A DNA stretch of 64,000 nt, taken from assembly GCA_017448245.1 (NCBI GenBank), contig JAFSLV010000017.1:1-64000 (forward strand), given 5' to 3'. This document shows, one piece after another, positions 54,010 through 63,340 of this stretch. A program made the position numbers and the translations under genes. How positions within the stretch are numbered: position 1 is the stretch's first letter; each line of letters begins with the position of its first letter. The notes beneath the pieces were generated by a model. That model was not told the DNA's origin, did no database searches, and saw only the letters and a program-made list of their open reading frames with translations. Source of the DNA: Lachnospiraceae bacterium (GTDB lineage: Bacteria; Bacillota; Clostridia; Lachnospirales; Lachnospiraceae).

Positions 54010-55290
54010 ATGATTTGTCCGAAATGTAATGTTATGAACGCAGAAGGCGTGCGGTTTTGCGGAAACTGCGGGAGGGCGTTGTCTGTTGCGCCGCCGCAGC
54101 AGCCACCGATGCAGGGAACGTCGCAGGGGATGTATCAGCAGCAACCGTATCAGCAGTCGCAGATGCCGCTCTACGGAAATGGGGCTGGCGGCAAGAAAAG
54201 CGGCAAGGGCCTAATCATCGGTCTGGTCGCAGGCGCAGCTATATTGGTTGTCGTGGTTGCCGTGCTTGTGGTTATGCTTCTGCGCGGCGGCGGCACTTCC
54301 GGGGAAGGAAATACCGGCGACGGGAAAAGATATAAGGTTTCTTTTGACGGACAAACGGAAGGCCGGTTTGTAGCCGGAGAAGAGGTGAAAGTGACATATC
54401 CGCTTGCAACGGACATGGATTACTGGTTTACCAGCGATGACGTGGACTTTAAGGAGGACTATGAAGGCCATGAGGCGGTTCTCACATTCACGATGCCGGC
54501 GCACAATGTCACCATCCATGTGGAGGCGCGCAATACAATGTTGCCGCCTGAGCCGAACGGGCTGACCGTGTACGATGATCTTTTGGGAACGTGGTATCCG
54601 GAGGGGGATTATTCCGGGGAGTCGCTGACTGTTGAGCGCGACGGCTCGTTTGCCTGGAAACGGTTCTACCCGGATGATGACGAAGGTGTTGTTATCACCG
54701 GATATCTCAAATTTGAAGACGGCGAGGCGGACTGGGGCACCCCGGGACTGATCGACGGACCGCGGTTTGAGATGTACGATGATGACGGTAATTTTTTGAA
54801 TCTGGCGCTTGCTTTGGAAGAAGAAGGCGTCCACGCCGGAAAGCTCGCCATGCTTGACGGCGGAGGCGCACTTCTTTTTACGGAAGATAAGCCCAACGCG
54901 GAAACGATGGGCGAGCAAATGTCCGTACGGTATGCGGAGGATTTTGAAAACGAATACGGCAGGGATGAATATGTCTATACATACGAATGGGATGAGACAA
55001 TCGGGACAATCGTGGTGTTTTTACCGGGCGGGCCGCTTAAGGATGTTTCTTTCCTGAAGCTCGATGATTTCACTTACGAGGATGGCATCTCCCGTTTTTC
55101 TGTCCGGGAAGAATACAGCCTGGAGAGGATGGATGAACGGCAGGCTTTATATGTGGAGTTGGTGTTTCCCGGCGACACGCCGCATTTTGGCATCGCTTAT
55201 ACCGATGAAACCGGAACACGACATTATTATGCGCTGGAGGTGAGCGGCATGGACGGAAGTCTTTCTCTTGGCGCGTTTGAACCAAGGTAG
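54010..55290 (+). CDS. Zinc-ribbon / membrane helix / extracellular domain protein (copy 2)
   Basis: Same plan as the preceding gene: zinc ribbon (ICPKCNVMNAEGVRFCGNCGRAL), a short Gln-rich linker, a helix at about 71-92, then outside. The first external unit ends VLTFTMPAHNVTIHVEARN, an InlB-B-like strand also seen in the giant repeat protein. The second begins LLGTWYPEGDYSGESLTVERDGSFAW, a lipocalin-like start, and runs to the end. The N-terminal 90 residues are very close to those of copy 1, while the external parts differ, as if a common anchor had been joined to different heads. Confidence 0.8.
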   Translation: MICPKCNVMNAEGVRFCGNCGRALSVAPPQQPPMQGTSQGMYQQQPYQQSQMPLYGNGAGGKKSGKGLIIGLVAGAAILVVVVAVLVVMLLRGGGTSGEGNTGDGKRYKVSFDGQTEGRFVAGEEVKVTYPLATDMDYWFTSDDVDFKEDYEGHEAVLTFTMPAHNVTIHVEARNTMLPPEPNGLTVYDDLLGTWYPEGDYSGESLTVERDGSFAWKRFYPDDDEGVVITGYLKFEDGEADWGTPGLIDGPRFEMYDDDGNFLNLALALEEEGVHAGKLAMLDGGGALLFTEDKPNAETMGEQMSVRYAEDFENEYGRDEYVYTYEWDETIGTIVVFLPGGPLKDVSFLKLDDFTYEDGISRFSVREEYSLERMDERQALYVELVFPGDTPHFGIAYTDETGTRHYYALEVSGMDGSLSLGAFEPR

Positions 55291-55301
55291 GAGGTATCAA
55301 A

Positions 55302-56543
55302 ATGGTTTGTCCGAATTGTAATGCAGAGAACAAAGAAGGCACAAGGTTTTGTGAGTATTGCGGGACGGCGATACAGTATCAGCAATCTCCGGTGCAACTG
55401 CAGCAGACGCAGTATCAGCAGCCTTCGGTGCAACCGCAGCAAATGCAGTATCAGCAATCTCCGGCGCAGCCGCAGCAGACACAGTATCAGCAGCCTCCGA
55501 TGCATCCACCCCATGGCAACAGATCCCGTTCACGGACCCGCGCTGCGCATCCCGCGGGAAGACCGGCGGAGGGGCAAAAGATCAGCAAAAAAACCAGGGT
55601 CATACTCATTATCGCGGGTTTGGTTATCCTTGGTTTCGGAATGGCGATATCGGATGCAAACAAATCCGAAAGGGTTGAAAACATCGCGGATCAGTTGGTG
55701 GAAACGACAGTGGTTTCACCGGAGAATGAAGGCAAGCTGATTATCCTGTCCGGAATACCGCAGCTGGTGGAAGATGCGGATGTCGTTGACGCATATGCAG
55801 GTCTGCGGGCAAAAGACGTGGTGCGTTACAGCCGATTGCCCGAACAGAAGGTCTACGCGGTCGTAGAAGAGGAAGTAGTGGTTGATGAGGGGGAAAAACC
55901 GTTGGACACATCCGACGATATAACGAAAATACAGGAGGTTGTCAGAGCGGTATGGGGCAGTGCAAATTATCAGCATGAGGATGTAGATTTGCTCGGCGAA
56001 ACCTTCGAAAACCCGCCGAAAGCAGAACTGGACGAATTGTATGTGTCACATGATTATTATATCGGTGATTTTAAGATCGAGCCGCTTGATGTTTACAAAC
56101 AAGTCGAAACCGAACGCTTCGGGTTTTCAGAGGCGGAGCTTTCAGATTTGCGTGACAGATATATGCGGGATACCGGAATCAACCTGGAGATTGTAAAAGA
56201 CGGGATTGATGGCGACTTCATGCTGGTCTCCGGGGACAAGATCGGTGACATACGGGTGAAGGTTTATTATGACAAGATGAAGAAAACCTGTCCCGTGACC
56301 ATTGTCGGACGTCAGCGCGGGGACAGGATTGTGCTGGAGGAAGATGATATTGTTGACGAACACGAGCAGGTTCGTGAGGGGAAGATGACCGGAAAGGAAT
56401 TCCTGTCCGCTATCAGTGGAGAGGATAAGACATCCAGAGTGATTGGCACCGTGTTTTCGGCCGCCGGGGCGGTTATCCTTGTTCTATCCTTTGTATTGGG
56501 AAGAGGACGCAAGGTCAAGAAGCGAGACGTATTTGCGGGATGA
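55302..56543 (+). CDS. Zinc-ribbon protein with two membrane helices (copy 3)
   Basis: 413 residues. Zinc ribbon (VCPNCNAENKEGTRFCEYCG), a Gln/Pro linker built from QQSPVQLQQTQY-like repeats, an Arg-rich patch, a first helix at about 95-112 and a second near the C-terminus (VIGTVFSAAGAVILVLSFVLG) followed by KVKKRD. The segment between them (about 300 residues, acidic, VVSPENEGKLIILSG) would lie outside. This resembles TMEM43-like proteins in having an external loop between two helices, but I am not sure. The gene begins 11 bases after copy 2 and is followed by a GGGGACGG-type repeat directly at its stop. Confidence 0.78.
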   Translation: MVCPNCNAENKEGTRFCEYCGTAIQYQQSPVQLQQTQYQQPSVQPQQMQYQQSPAQPQQTQYQQPPMHPPHGNRSRSRTRAAHPAGRPAEGQKISKKTRVILIIAGLVILGFGMAISDANKSERVENIADQLVETTVVSPENEGKLIILSGIPQLVEDADVVDAYAGLRAKDVVRYSRLPEQKVYAVVEEEVVVDEGEKPLDTSDDITKIQEVVRAVWGSANYQHEDVDLLGETFENPPKAELDELYVSHDYYIGDFKIEPLDVYKQVETERFGFSEAELSDLRDRYMRDTGINLEIVKDGIDGDFMLVSGDKIGDIRVKVYYDKMKKTCPVTIVGRQRGDRIVLEEDDIVDEHEQVREGKMTGKEFLSAISGEDKTSRVIGTVFSAAGAVILVLSFVLGRGRKVKKRDVFAG

Positions 56544-56563
56544 GCCAAAAGGGACGGTTCATG
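56541..56563. repeat. GGGGACGG-family repeat at a stop codon
   Basis: TGAGCCAAAAGGGACGGTTC begins with the TGA of the preceding gene. It is followed at 56572-56589 by ACCATTGCTTTTGGTCTA, a motif seen again at 61168. Confidence 0.65.
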
Positions 56564-56618
56564 TAAGATAAACCATTGCTTTTGGTCTATAAAGTATATG
56601 TTGAACCGGAGGGGTATC

Positions 56619-56855
56619 ATGAAAAAACCAAAACACAAGATTCTGTATGGTGCGGGAATGTTGGCGATGGCACTGTCATTGACGGCGTGTGACAGGATGG
56701 AGCAAACTACGGGTGTCTATGGACCGCCGAGGGAAATGAACGAGGATGTCTACGGACCGCCGCAGGACACGACAGAGGAACAGCCGGACCCGGACGACAA
56801 CGCCACGTCTAAGGAAAAACCGGATGCGGGAAACAGTCAAACGTCCGGGGAATAA
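56619..56855 (+). CDS. Small lipoprotein with two VYGPP motifs, putative radical SAM substrate
   Basis: 78 residues. The ATG at 56619 has GGAGGGG upstream. A lipoprotein signal peptide ends at the lipobox LSLTAC, with Cys24 as the lipid site. The mature part is short and disordered, with VYGPP at 33-37 and 44-48, then an Asp/Glu/Pro-rich tail. The stop is only 2 bases before the start of a radical SAM/SPASM gene, so the two are surely co-translated. A small exported peptide with repeated short motifs next to a SPASM maturase suggests a modified peptide, with Tyr or Pro of the motifs as candidate sites. That is inference. Confidence 0.75.
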   Translation: MKKPKHKILYGAGMLAMALSLTACDRMEQTTGVYGPPREMNEDVYGPPQDTTEEQPDPDDNATSKEKPDAGNSQTSGE

Positions 56856-56857
56856 AG

Positions 56858-57946
56858 ATGATTACGAAAGAAGAATTGCACGCGTTAAAAAAGACGCAGT
56901 TAAAGAGGCATGCGGAAAACCGCAGGGCACTGCTACAGTCGCCGCATCTGGATACGCTCTTTTTAGAGCTGACATTGCGCTGTAACGAACGCTGCGTACA
57001 CTGCGGATCGTCCTGTGAGGTACAGACGCTGTCGCCGGAGCTTTCGGCGGATGATTTCAAGCGTCTGTTGAATAAAGTGCGGGAAGATTTCGCGGACGAT
57101 CTTCCACGGATTGCGGTGACCGGCGGCGAACCGCTTTTGCGGGAAGACTTCTTTGAAATCATGGCGTATGCCAAATCGCTCGGATTCCGCTGGGGCATGA
57201 CGTCCAACGGAACATTGATCACAAAAGAGGTGGCGCGGAAGTTACGGGAAACCGGGATGAGAACCGTGTCGATTTCGATTGACGGTCTGCCGGGCACGCA
57301 TGAAGCGTTCCGCAGGACGCCGGGCTCGTTTGAACGCTCCATGCGCGGGGTACAAAACCTGATTGATGAGAACTGCTTTCCCGCCATACAGGTCACAACG
57401 GTTGTCCACAAACAAAACATCGATGAACTGGACGCGATGTATGACATCTTCAAGGATGTGGATATCGATTCCTGGCGCGTGATTAACTTAGAGCCGATCG
57501 GCAGGGCGCTGGAGCATCCGGAGCTGATGCTGAAAAAAGAAGACTACCGGCGGCTGTTTGAATTTATTCGCGTAAAGCGGCGGGCGAATATCCCCGTGTT
57601 GTATGGGTGCAGCCACTTCCTTGGATTGGAATATGAGTGTGAGGTGCGCGAGTTTTACTTTATCTGCAACGCCGGAGTCTATACCGCGTCGGTACGCGCA
57701 AACGGCGACATCGGCGCGTGTCTTGATATTGAGCGCCGGCCGGAGACAACCTTCGGCAACATCCTGACGGATGACTTTACCCGCGTCTGGAAGGAGGAAT
57801 TCAGGATATTCCGGGAAGATTTTTCGAAGCGAAACGGAACCTGCCGCGCTTGTGAATGGGAAGGCTTTTGCCATGGCGGCGCCTGTCACAGCTGGGATTA
57901 CGACAAACAGAAGCAGCGTGTATGTTTCCGGGATGTTTTGTTTTAA
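56858..57946 (+). CDS. Radical SAM/SPASM peptide maturase
   Basis: Cytoplasmic iron-sulfur enzyme. The radical SAM cluster motif is LRCNERCVHCG with Cys42, Cys46 and Cys49; the SAM-binding GGEPLL and SISIDG strands follow. The C-terminal SPASM region has FICNAG ... GDIGACLD and then CRACEWEGFCHGGACHSW, the Cys set for two auxiliary clusters as in peptide-modifying enzymes. Length 362 residues is typical. There is no B12 or RRE-like domain visible. The nearest peptide-sized gene is the VYGPP lipoprotein 2 bases upstream, the most likely substrate. The reaction cannot be read from the sequence. Confidence 0.9.
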   Translation: MITKEELHALKKTQLKRHAENRRALLQSPHLDTLFLELTLRCNERCVHCGSSCEVQTLSPELSADDFKRLLNKVREDFADDLPRIAVTGGEPLLREDFFEIMAYAKSLGFRWGMTSNGTLITKEVARKLRETGMRTVSISIDGLPGTHEAFRRTPGSFERSMRGVQNLIDENCFPAIQVTTVVHKQNIDELDAMYDIFKDVDIDSWRVINLEPIGRALEHPELMLKKEDYRRLFEFIRVKRRANIPVLYGCSHFLGLEYECEVREFYFICNAGVYTASVRANGDIGACLDIERRPETTFGNILTDDFTRVWKEEFRIFREDFSKRNGTCRACEWEGFCHGGACHSWDYDKQKQRVCFRDVLF

Positions 57947-57966
57947 ACCAAAGGGGGACGGATAAC
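57944..57966. repeat. GGGGACGG-family repeat at a stop codon
   Basis: TAAACCAAAGGGGGACGGATAA begins with the TAA stop of the radical SAM gene. Confidence 0.6.
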
Positions 57967-58002
57967 GCGTTATGATAATGAGGAACGACAGGAGATAACA
58001 GG

Positions 58003-59523
58003 ATGCAGGGAAACAAAGGACTGATTATCGGACTTGTGACGGGAATTGCGGTGCTGCTGATTGTAGCAGTGGTACTGACGGTTTTGCTTGTGCGCAGAGG
58101 CGGACTATCCGGCGGCGGTGGTGATTCCGGCAAAGGAGAAACAGATGCCCCGGTACAGGCTGAAGTGTTGTTTGTGGTTGGTGAGGACATTGCGCTGTCG
58201 GATGTCACCGGCTTTGAATACTTGTTTTCGTTTTCAGGCGGCATGGCGGATTACCACGGTGAAGCCTGGTCGTTCCGGCTGGAAGACGGAACACCGATGT
58301 TTCGTTACAGGGAGGGCAACGGCTCTGAAGTAGAAAGAGAGATCGGAACCGAGGTGGAACGGACGCTGACAGAGGAAGAATGGGAGACGTTTCTTTCCTG
58401 TGTGGACGGCGGCAACATACTGGATCAGGACGCGGCATACAGCCACACGGAGTCTGCGCCGCCGGGTGTCATGGACGGCGGCGGCGGATATCGTTCCATA
58501 TGCAGTCTGACCTGGGACGGACAGAGAAAGCGGGCGCAGGATAAACGGTTCGAATATGCTTCCGACAGACAGGCGGAGGAACTGAGACAGCTGGTGTCTA
58601 AGCTGCAGGAGAAAACAGAGGATGAAACCGAATCCGGGCAGCGGGATTCAAAACAGATCGCGGTCGGCGGCTATTTTGAGTATTCCGTCCGCCTGCCAGA
58701 ACAGTGGGAGAACCGGATTATTTGGGAGACAGAACCGGCGTATGACGATGGGGGAGAGACACTGGATACAATGCTGACGCTTTATCTGAAGTCGGAGAAA
58801 GAACTGAAAAACAACGCGGGCGGGATGCTATGCAGACTGGCAATCAGGCTTAACCCGACAGCCCTGCCCACGCGTTATGAGATTGCCGGCACGCTTTTGA
58901 TGGACGGTTATTCGGTCTATCATCTGACCGCTGAGATTCCCGGCGGGGTGCAGTTTTCGACGTCTGAAACTGCCGCAGAAGCGGAGCGGTTCTACGACGA
59001 TATGGAAGAGCTGTATGATTCTGTCCGCTTCGGGTATGCAGCAACCTGGCATTATAAACCCGCTGAAACAGGTCACAGGCAGGAGGCGCTGTATTTTAAT
59101 ACACGATATGGGTATCTGTGGGCATACAGTTGTCAGGCCGATGAAACGGAACTTGCGGCGCGCGGGCTTTCCGCCTGCTATCTGGATGCGGGATATCCGG
59201 ACGGCGATGAGCGGATGAGATTCGCGCTGCATGATCTGAACGGTGACGGAACGAACGAAATGCTGGTGATGCTGGATGAGGAAGTGCGTGCAATCCATAC
59301 GATCGGTGAGGACGGAGCAGTGGTGTTGACATATTCCTGTCCCGCCGGATCGGAAATGACGGTGATGGCGGATGAAACAATCCGGGTAACATCCCCGGTG
59401 GACGGTGACAGCAGGACATACCGCTTGACAGCAGATCCGTATGGTCTTGTTGACGCAGGGACATCGCAAACGGATAAACCGCTTGTATTGCAATCGCGTC
59501 CGATGTCACCGCATGCGGAATAA
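58003..59523 (+). CDS. Membrane-anchored extracellular protein lacking the zinc ribbon (family member)
   Basis: 506 residues. It opens directly with the helix of the zinc-ribbon family (KGLIIGLVTGIAVLLIVAVV), preceded only by MQGN, so it looks like copy 1 or 2 without its ribbon and linker. A Gly-rich stretch follows, then a first external domain with LTEEEWETFLSCVDGGNILD, a second starting GGYFEYSVRLPEQWENRI (a strand pattern common in secreted hypothetical proteins), and a C-terminal domain with LHDLNGDGTNEMLVMLDEE, a calcium-loop-like motif. The ribosome site AGGAG lies 8 bases before the ATG. Confidence 0.78.
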   Translation: MQGNKGLIIGLVTGIAVLLIVAVVLTVLLVRRGGLSGGGGDSGKGETDAPVQAEVLFVVGEDIALSDVTGFEYLFSFSGGMADYHGEAWSFRLEDGTPMFRYREGNGSEVEREIGTEVERTLTEEEWETFLSCVDGGNILDQDAAYSHTESAPPGVMDGGGGYRSICSLTWDGQRKRAQDKRFEYASDRQAEELRQLVSKLQEKTEDETESGQRDSKQIAVGGYFEYSVRLPEQWENRIIWETEPAYDDGGETLDTMLTLYLKSEKELKNNAGGMLCRLAIRLNPTALPTRYEIAGTLLMDGYSVYHLTAEIPGGVQFSTSETAAEAERFYDDMEELYDSVRFGYAATWHYKPAETGHRQEALYFNTRYGYLWAYSCQADETELAARGLSACYLDAGYPDGDERMRFALHDLNGDGTNEMLVMLDEEVRAIHTIGEDGAVVLTYSCPAGSEMTVMADETIRVTSPVDGDSRTYRLTADPYGLVDAGTSQTDKPLVLQSRPMSPHAE

Positions 59524-59540
59524 TCCGGTATATCCGGATT
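59522..59540. repeat. Short palindrome after the stop codon
   Basis: AATCCGG-TATAT-CCGGATT, a perfect 7-bp stem touching the TAA stop. No T-tract follows, so it is not a clear terminator. Confidence 0.5.
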
Positions 59541-59589
59541 GGATCAGGAAGTTTCATTTCCGGCTTCTTTATAAAGAAAGGCTGACAGG

Positions 59590-61161
59590 ATGTATAAAAA
59601 AAGGGGATTAACAATCAGACTTGTGGCAGGCATTGTGCTGGTTGCCGCCCTGCTTTCCGGGTGTACCGGGACCGGAAACGGGGGGCGTGGAAACGGCGGA
59701 GGCGGCGAAAGTACGGAATCCTCCGGCGGGGGGAACGATGCAGGAAATAAGAAAAAGCGGGACCGGTACGGTGAGCTTGAGGCTATCCATTATTCACCCG
59801 GCTATGGCGATATGGACGGCGAATACCACAGCGAAACCGTCAGACGGGATGAGAATGGTGATGTTGTTTATGTGATTAAGGATCGGGAAAGCTTTAATGA
59901 GCCTGCAGTAACCAGAACCTATGACATGCCGGAAGATGCGCTGACAAGACTGGAGGATATCATTCGGGAATACGATCTTACGGATCTGGAAAACCGGAGG
60001 AAGAGCGAGCGGCTTGTTACAGACTACAGCCCTTGGTCATATCAGTTTGTTTTCGAAAAGGACAACGTCCGTTTAACTGAGTTTCGCCGCTATAAAAAGA
60101 AAGACCTGGAACATTTGAAGGAACTGATGGATACAGCCCATGCCATGCGAGGCGAACTGATTTCGACAGAGAAGGAGGGAGATGATGAGGTCAGTGCCCC
60201 GGATACGGAACAGATTTTAAAAGCGTATGCGGATATCCTGCGGGAAACGGCGGGCATGGAAGACATTAGTGAGGAGGCATCCTTTGCCATGGGCTATATA
60301 GATGACGATGATATACCGGAGCTTCTGGTTGCAGAGAATTCGGGTCAAGCTGACGGCATTCACGTGTATGCCTTCAAAGATGGCAGTGTGATTGATTGCG
60401 GTTATTTTGGCCATTACGGCGGCTTTATGCGTTATCTGCCGCGGGAGGGGCTGATCAGCACGTATTATATGTGGATGGGCGTGGAGGTTGAAAGCTACGC
60501 CACATTAAAGAACGGGGAGGTCGAATGGACTCGGAGCATTGCGCGACAGGAAGTGTATTATCCGGAAAACGACAGCTACGATTATACATACACAATTGAT
60601 AAAGAGGAGGTCACACTGGAAGCATACGAGCGTGCGCTGGATGCCTATGCGGATCGTCTGGATGATTTTGTATTTCCTGAAATAAGCAGGATGATGCCTT
60701 TGGGGAAAGCCGCGGATTATCAGGAAGCGCTGCGTCCGTTTCTGGAGGTGGACTATCTGTACCGTCTTCTTGCGGGAGACGATGAGGCCGGCGGGACGCA
60801 GGATGAAGAAGACATTGCCGAACAAAACTTCCGATACTCACACGGCGGCTATTCCAGAGAGGAATTCATTGCGTATGTATACGGTACCATGTGGGCCAAG
60901 AACGGCGATGAAAACAGCGCGATAGTGGATCTGTGGGAAGACGGTACCTTTATTGCCGTGGAAGGTATGGGCGGCGTTGTGGAGGCAATCGGAACCTATG
61001 AATTCCGGGCGGATCTGTATGGACCGCATCGCCCCTTCCTGTTTACTATGTATCGTGAGGATGGCAGCGTGTTTACCGAATTTGAGCTGGTTTACAGCCA
61101 CAATCTGGAAGGTGAGATTGTTCTGTTTTTCGGAGATAACATATACCGGCGGATTTATTGA
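59590..61161 (+). CDS. Lipoprotein with C-terminal calcium-loop-like domain
   Basis: 523 residues. Lipoprotein signal peptide MYKKRGLTIRLVAGIVLVAA with lipobox LLSGC, then a Gly-rich linker. The first external domain holds EDALTRLEDIIREYDLTDLENR, matching the corresponding part of secreted hypothetical proteins in this cluster. The central domain has SFAMGYIDDDDIPELLVAEN, the same D-x-D-x-(I)PELL pattern as the genes at 51884 and 61204. The C-terminal domain (VDLWEDGTFIAVEG) is lipocalin-like. No catalytic motif was found. Confidence 0.8.
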   Translation: MYKKRGLTIRLVAGIVLVAALLSGCTGTGNGGRGNGGGGESTESSGGGNDAGNKKKRDRYGELEAIHYSPGYGDMDGEYHSETVRRDENGDVVYVIKDRESFNEPAVTRTYDMPEDALTRLEDIIREYDLTDLENRRKSERLVTDYSPWSYQFVFEKDNVRLTEFRRYKKKDLEHLKELMDTAHAMRGELISTEKEGDDEVSAPDTEQILKAYADILRETAGMEDISEEASFAMGYIDDDDIPELLVAENSGQADGIHVYAFKDGSVIDCGYFGHYGGFMRYLPREGLISTYYMWMGVEVESYATLKNGEVEWTRSIARQEVYYPENDSYDYTYTIDKEEVTLEAYERALDAYADRLDDFVFPEISRMMPLGKAADYQEALRPFLEVDYLYRLLAGDDEAGGTQDEEDIAEQNFRYSHGGYSREEFIAYVYGTMWAKNGDENSAIVDLWEDGTFIAVEGMGGVVEAIGTYEFRADLYGPHRPFLFTMYREDGSVFTEFELVYSHNLEGEIVLFFGDNIYRRIY

Positions 61162-61203
61162 TCTTTCACCATTGTTTTGGTCTAAGAAAAGGGAGGGACA
61201 ACG

Positions 61204-62667
61204 ATGGCAGTTTGTATCAAATGCGGTGCACAGATTGCGGACGGATCGGCGTTTTGCAGCAACTGCGGGACACGGCAAAATATGCAGCAACAATATCAGC
61301 AGGCACCGCAGATGCAGCCACAGTGGATGCAGTCGCCGCCAACACAGGATGCGCTGCAGGAGATGTATCAACAGCAATCGATGCAGGGTGCGCCAAGAGA
61401 AGCGTCCGGGGGACGGTACACGCCCACCGGCTACATATCGGGTGGATACGGCATGAACAGTGGCGGAAATGACGGTAAGAAGAGCGGCAAGGGACTTGTC
61501 ATCGCTTTGATTGCCGGCATCGTGGTGCTCATCGCGGTGATCGCCGTGCTTGGGTTCATGCTGCTGCGCGGCAAGCCGGGCGGAGGCGAAGGGAATACCA
61601 GCAATACAAAGGTGACGCGTGAAGCGTCCACGGAAGCGACAACCAAAAACACAACCGGAACAACATCGGATGACGGGGCTACAGATCAGTCTGTTGCGGA
61701 AGTATCGAAAGAAGATATTGCCGCAATGGCCGGCTATTACGAATCCCGGGAGATGCCGTGGGTGATTTTTATCAATGCAGACGGTTCGTATCAGTCCCGT
61801 ACGCTGAGAACGAATCTTGAGGAGAGCGGAACCTGGGAGGCGGTATATGCGGATCGTGGTGACGGCGAGATGGTTAAAATGGTGTATCTGTATCAGGATG
61901 ACACGGACGAGGATGACAATACGCCCCTGATCTGGATCGAAGAAGAGCATGGCTTTATCATCGGCCCCTGGGAAGGGAAAAACGGAATATACCAGCATCT
62001 TGATCCGAAGCCTTATCCCAAAGCAACAGACGGGGATTTGAAAGCGGATGCAGAGGAAGGCCTGTACCGTCCGGTCCTGCAGGAAACATATGAAATTGTC
62101 CGGAACGGTTGGGATGAAAATGCGGACTATTCTTACCTGTCGTCAGGGCTGATGGAGAGCCTGATGTATCCGGAAAACAGAAACCTCATGGAAAGTGTGG
62201 GATACCTGATAGAGGATATCAGCGGCGACGGTATTCCGGAACTTCTGATCGGTGAAACGGCTGATTATGAATATGATAATGAGGGCGAAAAAAGTTTTAT
62301 CTTCAAAGCCTATACCTGCAGGGACGGCAAATTGGTTGAGATTTTTGAAGGATGGGGACGCAGCAGCTATCAGTGGATGAGTGCTAACAGCTTCTTCCAT
62401 TACGGTTCGGGCGGTGCGTCGAACAGCCTGTTTGCAAGGGCACATCTTAGTAAAGACGGTACGGAACTGATCTGGGATGAAGTCTATCTGACAGATGAAG
62501 TGTTTCCGGACGGACTGGGGATCTTCTATAATACGACAGGCTCCTCAGATTCAGCAGATTCCGAAAAACTGGACATCACACAGAATGAGTTTTGGGAAAT
62601 TATGCATGGTATGGAGGATGCGTGTAAAATCATCCCGTTTACACCGATCGGGGAGTTTGAACCGTGA
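61204..62667 (+). CDS. Zinc-ribbon / Gln-rich linker / membrane helix / extracellular domain protein (copy 4)
   Basis: 487 residues. Zinc ribbon (VCIKCGAQIADGSAFCSNCG), Gln/Met-rich linker, a GGYGMNSGG segment nearly identical to copy 1, a helix at about 98-121 and a Thr-rich stalk. Outside there is a lipocalin-like unit (MAGYYESREMPWVIFINADGSY) and a C-terminal domain homologous to that of copy 1 (GYLIEDISGDGIPELLIG ... SSYQWMSANSFFHYGSGGASN). It is the fullest paralogue of copy 1, separated from it by the lipoprotein and radical SAM genes. Confidence 0.82.
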   Translation: MAVCIKCGAQIADGSAFCSNCGTRQNMQQQYQQAPQMQPQWMQSPPTQDALQEMYQQQSMQGAPREASGGRYTPTGYISGGYGMNSGGNDGKKSGKGLVIALIAGIVVLIAVIAVLGFMLLRGKPGGGEGNTSNTKVTREASTEATTKNTTGTTSDDGATDQSVAEVSKEDIAAMAGYYESREMPWVIFINADGSYQSRTLRTNLEESGTWEAVYADRGDGEMVKMVYLYQDDTDEDDNTPLIWIEEEHGFIIGPWEGKNGIYQHLDPKPYPKATDGDLKADAEEGLYRPVLQETYEIVRNGWDENADYSYLSSGLMESLMYPENRNLMESVGYLIEDISGDGIPELLIGETADYEYDNEGEKSFIFKAYTCRDGKLVEIFEGWGRSSYQWMSANSFFHYGSGGASNSLFARAHLSKDGTELIWDEVYLTDEVFPDGLGIFYNTTGSSDSADSEKLDITQNEFWEIMHGMEDACKIIPFTPIGEFEP

Positions 62668-62755
62668 TGCAGGTTGATGCCTTGAGAGCATTACATGCTG
62701 TCAGACCGCGATAAGATATTCTTGGTGGGGCGGCCATGATATAAGAGGAGGCGCA

Positions 62756-63340
62756 ATGAAACAGGGTATGATCGCATTCAGGCGCATTTGCCTGCCTATG
62801 GCGGGTGTCATGCTCCTGACCGCATGTGGTGGACATTTAGAAATCGACGACGGTGCCGGACGCCGTCCGCCGGAGACGTTTACGGAACAGGCCGGCGCAT
62901 ATGAGAAAGAGATGGAAGAAATCATGTCCCGGACAGGTCCCGTCCTGCCGGAAGAAATCAGCAGGATGGCGGAGGATTTGTTTGACGGGATCAATGCGGA
63001 GCGGAAGAAAAGCAGACGCGAGGAGCTGGCCTGTTCAACGAACCTTTCGGATTTTGGCAGGGTAAGAATCAGAGAGATCATCAGATCTTTCTCACACACC
63101 AGACCAAATGGGGAACCCTTCTGGGGCGTGGAATATGAGGGCAGCGTCCGGGTTCTGGGAGAAATCTTTTTCAGAACAAACGGTGCTTCCAAAAACGTCA
63201 CTCAGACATTCATGAAATCAGAAGCACACAGAGAGCTAATTCTGGATTCTGCTTTTCATACCATTGGAATCTGCGTGGAAAAAAAGAGTCATGGTGAATA
63301 CCAATTTGTGATTCTGTTCGGAGGGAACGAAAATGACTAA
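62756..63340 (+). CDS. CAP/SCP-domain lipoprotein
   Basis: 194 residues. Signal peptide with lipobox MLLTAC (Cys at 24). After an acidic linker the CAP-like core shows LFDGINAERKKSRREELACSTNLSDFGRVR, the conserved FSHTRPNGEPF, GEIFF, and FMKSEAHRELILDSAFHTIGICV, the same order as in the CAP protein at 13393. The start has AGAGGAGG upstream. The 3' end overlaps the next gene by 8 bases. Confidence 0.88.
   Translation: MKQGMIAFRRICLPMAGVMLLTACGGHLEIDDGAGRRPPETFTEQAGAYEKEMEEIMSRTGPVLPEEISRMAEDLFDGINAERKKSRREELACSTNLSDFGRVRIREIIRSFSHTRPNGEPFWGVEYEGSVRVLGEIFFRTNGASKNVTQTFMKSEAHRELILDSAFHTIGICVEKKSHGEYQFVILFGGNEND

Noticed and set aside
54010-56543. Zinc-ribbon proteins as transcription factors
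   Set aside because: The ribbons are tied to membrane helices and there is no helix-turn-helix or other DNA-binding domain, so a direct transcription role is not supported.
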